From NCBI GenBank assembly GCA_021818585.1, contig JAKATU010000080.1, positions 1-43,532 on the forward strand: DNA of 43,532 bases, given 5' to 3'. The position numbers and the translations under genes are program-made. Positions 39,364 through 43,532 of this stretch are shown here, piece by piece. Within the stretch, counting starts at the first letter, position 1. Every line of letters starts with the position of its first letter. This DNA is from Acidobacteriota bacterium. GTDB taxonomy: Bacteria; Acidobacteriota; Terriglobia; Terriglobales; Acidobacteriaceae. The notes beneath the pieces are model-generated. The model was not told the origin of the DNA. It was given only the letters and a program-made list of their open reading frames with translations, and did no database searches.

Positions 39364-41583
39364 ATGAAGAAACTGAATGGTCTCGAGCCGGCACTCGACC
39401 GGCGCGCCTTCCTTAAAACCGCAGCCCTCGCAACCGCCGCAGGAGCATGGAATACCCCCCATGCATTCGCCCAGGAAAACCACCACTACGGTCAGATCCT
39501 CATCCCGGCTGACGCGCACACCGCCATACAAAGCGCTGCAAAAATCCTTGCCAGCTCGCTGTCCCTGAGTGAAGCTGCCGTCCACACCTACCATGGCGTC
39601 CCCAGGCTTCGCGCAGGAGCCATCGTTTTCGCCCTCAAAGACGCCCACGGTGTTCCCTCATCCGTCTCGAAGCCGATTGTGCGCGATGGCTACGCTGTCC
39701 TGTCACAGGATTCAGGCCTGCTCGTCTGCGGCGCGCGCCCCCGTTCTCTTCTCTTTGCCGCCGGCGAACCACACCACTGGCTCGGTCAAGCCTCTGGCGT
39801 CTGGGTGCGCAATCCTGACTTCAAACTGCGCTGCTCCGGCTGGCAAACCAACTACAGCGCAGCTCAACTCGCAGCCATGACCGGCGCCAACCTCTACTTC
39901 GCGTCGCTCCATGCCAGCGTTTCTTTAAAGGAAGAAATGCCCGAGGTTTACGCCAAACTCGACCCAGAGGTCCGGCGCCGCCTCGATGACGGTGTCGCAC
40001 CATCCATGGAGCGCAATGCCGCCATCGTCAAGGAGTTTCACGACGCGGACCTCACCGTCTTTGCCGAACTCCCTTACGGCAACAACTTCAGCCACTGGTC
40101 ACCTGCGCTCTACGAAGCGCTGCTATCCGTCTACCCCACGGCCAAAGGTGTCCGCGCGCTTCACTCCTGGGAAAAAGCAGCTCTCTGCCCTTCGGATCCC
40201 GCCACATGGAAGGCCTTCGACGCCTATGTGCGCGAGTGCGCCCGCCAGTCGCAGGCCGACGGAATTGCCGCCACTTTCTGGGACCAGTACGGCCTGTACT
40301 GCCAGGACCCACGCTGCCAGGCCAACGGCAACAACCACTTCAAAAATGAGGTCTACGAGTCCATCTCTCACTACTACTCCGTTCTCAAGCCCATGGGCAT
40401 GCAGCTTCACCTCCGCACGTGGTCCTCAGGCTGTCCGCACTGGTTCGGAGACCAGTATGTCCACGCTCCCGGCTACGGCCAGTTCAGTGAGTCGCACTAC
40501 GAGCTCTGGTCGCGCGTCGTGAAAGACACACCCGGCGAAATTCTCATGCAGACCAAGGTCTACCACTCCGACTGCGAACCCGACCCACCCTTCAGTACCT
40601 TGCTCGGCAAGTGTAGCCCGCACATTGAAATCGTTGAATACCAAATCGTAGGACAAACCATCGGTCGCCAATACTTCCCCGCTTCAACGGTTAATTACAT
40701 GTCTTGGACCATGAGAAAATCACTCTCGCTCATCGGCCACGACGGCGGAGCCGAAATGGGCGCAGGCGGTACGATGCAGACAAATTACGATGTCTATGCC
40801 GACATCCTCAATAACTGCCAGCTCTACGCATGGCGCGAGCTCACCTGGAATGTCAACACGCCAGTCGACACGATATACGCCGACTGGTCACAGCAGATTT
40901 ACTCCCCTGAAGCCGCACCGTACATGGCAAAGGCCATGCAGCTCTCCGAAGATGCCGTCTATAAGACCTTTTCACCGCTCGGCTTTGGCTCTTCTACCAA
41001 TTCGGATTTCGCCGGCACCATTGACCGCCGCGAAACCCTCCTCCGCTATACCAATCGCAATTACCTGCCGGATTACACAAAGTATCTCGAACCCAGCAAG
41101 GAAAACATCGACCTCATCGTCGCCGAAAAGCAGAAATGCCTCAGCGACATCGACCAGATGCATCAGGCTATCAACGCCGCATCACCGCATCTCACGCTCT
41201 CGCAGCGCCAGGAAATCGAGACCCGCTTCGACTGGTTCAAGCAATTCGCCATCTGCAACGTAACTCTTGACATCAGTCTCTGGCGATTCCGGTATATCCG
41301 TGCCCTGGCCAATATGCTCACCACCGATCCTTCCCAACTCGAACCCCTGGCAGAAGCCTGGGATACAGTCACCAAAACCCAGCCGCTGCTTTTCCGCTAC
41401 AAAGCATCCCAAAAGTTTGCCTGTTACGACGTTCCACTAGGCGACCTGCGCCGTCCACCCGCACTGGGCAATCCATTGCCTCTCATGCATGAGCTCTACC
41501 GGCAATCTCTCTATTACATGCAGCAATCCGTAGGGCCCAATTACCTGCCGCAGCAATACATTCGTGCTGAGGTTATCGGATAG
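39364..41583 (+). CDS. Tat-exported GH67-like protein (alpha-glucuronidase relative)
   Basis: About 739 residues. LDRRAFLKTAALATAAGAW is a twin-arginine signal. Next comes an alpha/beta N-terminal domain (ILIPADAHTAIQSAAKIL to VRDGYAVLS) like those preceding the barrel in GH67 and GH20 enzymes. The barrel contains IAATFWDQYGLYCQD, and then MQTKVYHSDCEPDPPFSTLLG followed by EIVEYQ. This resembles the GH67 block that, as I recall it, reads QxKNGPxDFQPREPFSPLFG and then LEFQ, keeping the Asp (403) and Glu (425) that act as bases there with the same spacing. The rest is a long helical C-terminal domain. Overall similarity is low, so the activity may differ; a uronic-acid-linked substrate is plausible. 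ATG 39364 follows AGGAA; ATG 39346 is an alternative. Confidence 0.6.
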   Translation: MKKLNGLEPALDRRAFLKTAALATAAGAWNTPHAFAQENHHYGQILIPADAHTAIQSAAKILASSLSLSEAAVHTYHGVPRLRAGAIVFALKDAHGVPSSVSKPIVRDGYAVLSQDSGLLVCGARPRSLLFAAGEPHHWLGQASGVWVRNPDFKLRCSGWQTNYSAAQLAAMTGANLYFASLHASVSLKEEMPEVYAKLDPEVRRRLDDGVAPSMERNAAIVKEFHDADLTVFAELPYGNNFSHWSPALYEALLSVYPTAKGVRALHSWEKAALCPSDPATWKAFDAYVRECARQSQADGIAATFWDQYGLYCQDPRCQANGNNHFKNEVYESISHYYSVLKPMGMQLHLRTWSSGCPHWFGDQYVHAPGYGQFSESHYELWSRVVKDTPGEILMQTKVYHSDCEPDPPFSTLLGKCSPHIEIVEYQIVGQTIGRQYFPASTVNYMSWTMRKSLSLIGHDGGAEMGAGGTMQTNYDVYADILNNCQLYAWRELTWNVNTPVDTIYADWSQQIYSPEAAPYMAKAMQLSEDAVYKTFSPLGFGSSTNSDFAGTIDRRETLLRYTNRNYLPDYTKYLEPSKENIDLIVAEKQKCLSDIDQMHQAINAASPHLTLSQRQEIETRFDWFKQFAICNVTLDISLWRFRYIRALANMLTTDPSQLEPLAEAWDTVTKTQPLLFRYKASQKFACYDVPLGDLRRPPALGNPLPLMHELYRQSLYYMQQSVGPNYLPQQYIRAEVIG

Positions 41584-41676
41584 CCTTCCCAACTGGTATC
41601 GTTAGTGTGACCGATCGCGCCCGTTGATCTGCTCCCGCAAATGCAGGTCAACTGGCGCATCGCCACAACCAGCGAT

Positions 41677-42159
41677 ATGCCAAAACACAAACCATCTACA
41701 CTCGCCGAAGAAATCAAACAAACACGGCCCTTTTCCTGCGCTGAAGAGGAAGCTTACCTGAACCTCGTGCGCAGCAGCGCCGAGCTTGCCCACAGCACAG
41801 ATCGGTTTCTCAAGCCATACGGCATTACCCAGTCTCAATACAATGTGCTACGCATTCTTCGTGGTGCGGGCGCCGATGGTCTGGGTCGCAACCAGATCGC
41901 CGAGCGCATGGTCACACCCACACCCGACGCTTCCCGCCTACTGGACCGCCTGGAGGAATCAGGATGGGTCAGCCGCAAGCGCGGTAAAGAAGATCGCCGC
42001 CAGGTCACCAGTTGCATCACGGCTGCCGGTCTCAAGCTTCTGAAGAAGCTCGACACTCCCATTACCGCCTTTCACAAAGAACAATTCCCCGGTGTCAGCA
42101 AGACCGACCTCCAACAGCTCATTCGCATTCTGTCCAGGATTCGAAGCTCCCGCTCGTAG
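41677..42159 (+). CDS. MarR-family transcriptional regulator
   Basis: A 160-residue winged helix-turn-helix protein. The DNA-binding region is YGITQSQYNVLRILRGAG, then GRNQIAERMVTPTPDASRLLDRLEESGWVSRKRG with the wing EDRRQVTSCITAAG, all typical of MarR; helices at each end form the dimer interface. It lies 59 bases before a VOC dioxygenase gene on the same strand, a pairing known from quinone/catechol-responsive MarR systems such as MhqR. A near-perfect 22-bp palindrome sits between the two genes and is the likely operator. The effector is unknown. The frame is open from 41641; ATG 41677 is preferred because MarR proteins do not need the extra 12 residues, though no ribosome binding site decides it. 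Confidence 0.88.
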   Translation: MPKHKPSTLAEEIKQTRPFSCAEEEAYLNLVRSSAELAHSTDRFLKPYGITQSQYNVLRILRGAGADGLGRNQIAERMVTPTPDASRLLDRLEESGWVSRKRGKEDRRQVTSCITAAGLKLLKKLDTPITAFHKEQFPGVSKTDLQQLIRILSRIRSSRS

Positions 42160-42191
42160 TACAAAGAATCCTTTGCTCTCCGTCGTAATCA

Positions 42192-42213
42192 AATAAGCGT
42201 TACAACACTTATT
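42192..42213. promoter_or_regulatory. Near-perfect 22-bp palindrome, probable MarR operator
   Basis: Half-sites AATAAGCGTT (42192-42201) and AACACTTATT (42204-42213) are inverted copies with one mismatch, separated by AC. The site ends five bases before the ATG of the VOC dioxygenase gene. Its length and symmetry fit a MarR dimer site. Confidence 0.6.
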
Positions 42214-42218
42214 CTCCA

Positions 42219-43160
42219 ATGGCTACCGCTAGGGCGAGAAAACTCGACTTCGGAATTTCCCCTTCCACCTACCGCCTGCCATCGCAAGCACATGTCGGCC
42301 GCGTCCGTCTGGCGGTCTCCAACCTCGACCGCTCCATCGACTTCTATACCCGCGTCATCGGCCTCCGGGCGATCTCTTCTCAGGACTCGCTGGCGCAACT
42401 CGCTCCGCAAGCAAGTGACCGCATCCTGCTGGAACTGCGGCAGATGCCCGGAGTTCGGCCCATCGAGCCAGGCTCCCGCCTCGGCCTCTATCACACGGCA
42501 TTCCTGCTGCCGACCCGCGATGATCTCGGCCGATTCGTCCGCCATCTCTACCACAACGACGTTCCCTTCGGCGCTGGAGACCATCTCTATAGCGAAGCCC
42601 TCTACCTCACCGATCCCGACGGGCTCACAGTCGAGGTCTATGCAGACCGCGCTCGCTCAACCTGGCAAATCGATGGCAGCGAACTCGTCAGCGCCACTCA
42701 TCCGGTCCATCTCGGCGAGTTGGCCGAGCTTTCCCATGAGCCCTGGCAAGGTGCGCCCACCGCAACCACCGTCGGCCATATTCACCTTTACGTTGGGGAT
42801 CTTAAGCCAGCCGCATCCTTCTATTATGAGGCGCTGGGCCTTGATCTGGTTACCTGGCGTTACCCCGGTGCGTTATTTCTCTCCGCCGGTGGATACCATC
42901 ATCATGTAGCAGTAAATACATGGGCAGCAGGCTCGCCTGCCGCATCGGACACGGACGCCCGCCTGCTCTTCTGGGAGTTGGTGCTTCCGTCCTCACATGA
43001 TGTCTCCGAGGTAGCAGCCAGCCTCAACGCTGCGGGATTCGCTCCCAGCCAATCCCCTGACGGAGCTACAGTCTTTACCGATCCGTGGGGAATTCGCGTC
43101 GCACTTGTCACCGAATCCGCGACCGATCCAACTCACAGTGGAACGATCCGCACGCTCTGA
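42219..43160 (+). CDS. VOC-family ring-cleavage dioxygenase, CatE-like
   Basis: A 313-residue protein of two vicinal-oxygen-chelate domains. The first starts VGRVRLAVSNLDRSIDFYTRVIGL and ends DPDGLTVEVYAD. The second starts VGHIHLYVGDLKPAASFYYEALGL, with AGGYHHHVAVNTW and DPWGIRVALVT. The VGHIHL and YHHHVAVNTW histidines are the probable Fe(II) ligands, as in catechol 2,3-dioxygenase-like CatE/MhqE proteins. It would act in the cytoplasm on catechols or hydroquinones; the substrate is not known. It is directly preceded by the probable MarR operator and by marR. Confidence 0.87.
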   Translation: MATARARKLDFGISPSTYRLPSQAHVGRVRLAVSNLDRSIDFYTRVIGLRAISSQDSLAQLAPQASDRILLELRQMPGVRPIEPGSRLGLYHTAFLLPTRDDLGRFVRHLYHNDVPFGAGDHLYSEALYLTDPDGLTVEVYADRARSTWQIDGSELVSATHPVHLGELAELSHEPWQGAPTATTVGHIHLYVGDLKPAASFYYEALGLDLVTWRYPGALFLSAGGYHHHVAVNTWAAGSPAASDTDARLLFWELVLPSSHDVSEVAASLNAAGFAPSQSPDGATVFTDPWGIRVALVTESATDPTHSGTIRTL

Positions 43161-43327
43161 TCTTGCCCCCAGAATGCGTATCCTGTAACTGAGCAAGAAA
43201 GGGATGCTCGGATCTTTTCTAGGTACGGAATTTCTGGTGCGAGCGTCTTCCTGTACCACCCGAGCGGAGCCTGGATGGGGCACCCTCGTGGTGGTGGTGG
43301 TGCGGACGGATGTTTAGAGACTTTCTC
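43161..43327. other. Intergenic stretch with a short GTG repeat
   Basis: No gene or clear terminator is seen. A (GTG)5 run lies at 43288-43302. The outer end of the IS630-family element must fall in or near this stretch, but its boundary cannot be set without the mate repeat beyond the window. Confidence 0.4.
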
Positions 43328-43531
43328 CTATTTATGTATAGTATTAAATGGGAGCCTGAACCAAGCTTTGGCGTCTTCGGCAGTGAGTAGCGGTAGTAAC
43401 TGAGCGATGGCCTGATCGAGGGCTTCTTTGGTCCGCGCTTTGGCGGCGCGGAGCAGTTGCTTGAGCTTGGCCCAGGCCTTTTCGATCGGGTTCAAGTCTG
43501 GCGAGTACGGCGGCAGGTAAAGCAGTTGGGC
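43328..43531 (-). CDS. IS630-family transposase, C-terminal end (partial)
   Basis: The last 67 residues of a DDE transposase that enters from beyond the right edge. LYLPPYSPDLNPIEKAWAKL is the IS630/Tc1-mariner C-terminal block, with the catalytic Glu in NPIE. The stop is TAG at 43330-43328. Whether the rest is intact cannot be seen. Confidence 0.88.
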   Translation of the reverse strand, partial: AQLLYLPPYSPDLNPIEKAWAKLKQLLRAAKARTKEALDQAIAQLLPLLTAEDAKAWFRLPFNTIHK

Positions 43532-43532
43532 T

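Noticed and set aside
42219..43160. Loss of the domain 1 His (GRVRL) in the VOC protein as a defect
   Set aside because: In CatE-like proteins the first domain commonly lacks it, and the second domain keeps the GHIHL and YHHHV histidines.

Overview
The window looks like a chromosomal segment of an Acidobacteriota bacterium, most likely from the Terriglobia (Granulicella, Terriglobus, Edaphobacter or Acidobacterium type). This is inferred from protein style: a very large Oar-like TonB-dependent receptor with an N-terminal carboxypeptidase-regulatory-like domain, many secreted glycoside hydrolases without SusC/SusD pairs, and a RhaI / RhaD-dehydrogenase fusion / RhaB rhamnose set. No RNA genes or CRISPR arrays were seen. 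Insertion sequences lie at both ends: a decayed IS5-family copy at 180-1064 and the end of an IS630-family transposase at the right edge.

Layout. (1) 180-1064: IS5-family element with perfect 16-bp ends, inserted into the last codons of the next gene. (2) 1064-7805, minus strand: a run of genes for surface-polysaccharide chemistry (nucleotide-sugar dehydrogenase, sugar epimerase/dehydratase, family 2 glycosyltransferase) ending in a Tat-exported DUF4450-type protein. A polytopic GT-C type membrane glycosyltransferase is divergent at 7844-9652. (3) 9732-13119: divergent katG and oxyR, with OxyR-like sites between them. (4) 13328-14668: argG. (5) 14854-17667: lutABC, L-lactate oxidation. (6) 17828-22731: rhaI, rhaD-type fusion and rhaB, with a good sigma70-type promoter. 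(7) 22806-34946: a cluster for rhamnogalacturonan (pectin) breakdown. A minus-strand pair encodes GH105 and a CE12 acetylesterase; a plus-strand operon encodes GH35, GH106, GH28 and a second GH106-like enzyme; a second CE12 gene is interrupted by one amber codon. (8) 35156-41583: the TonB receptor and a divergent Tat-exported GH67-like enzyme. (9) 41677-43160: a MarR regulator and a ring-cleavage-type VOC dioxygenase.

How it fits together. The secreted enzymes of (7) can deacetylate the rhamnogalacturonan backbone, cut it, and remove rhamnose, galactose and unsaturated galacturonate. The receptor of (8) would import fragments through the outer membrane. RhaI, RhaB and the RhaD fusion would turn L-rhamnose into dihydroxyacetone phosphate and L-lactaldehyde/L-lactate, and LutABC would oxidise L-lactate to pyruvate. 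An identical 12-bp palindrome, TGTCAATAGACA, sits in two divergent promoter regions 13.5 kb apart (25481 and 39005). It overlaps probable -35 elements and suggests one unidentified regulator controls both parts of the cluster. The best candidates for something poorly described are the GH67-like protein, the second GH106-like protein, the DUF4450 protein and this shared operator.
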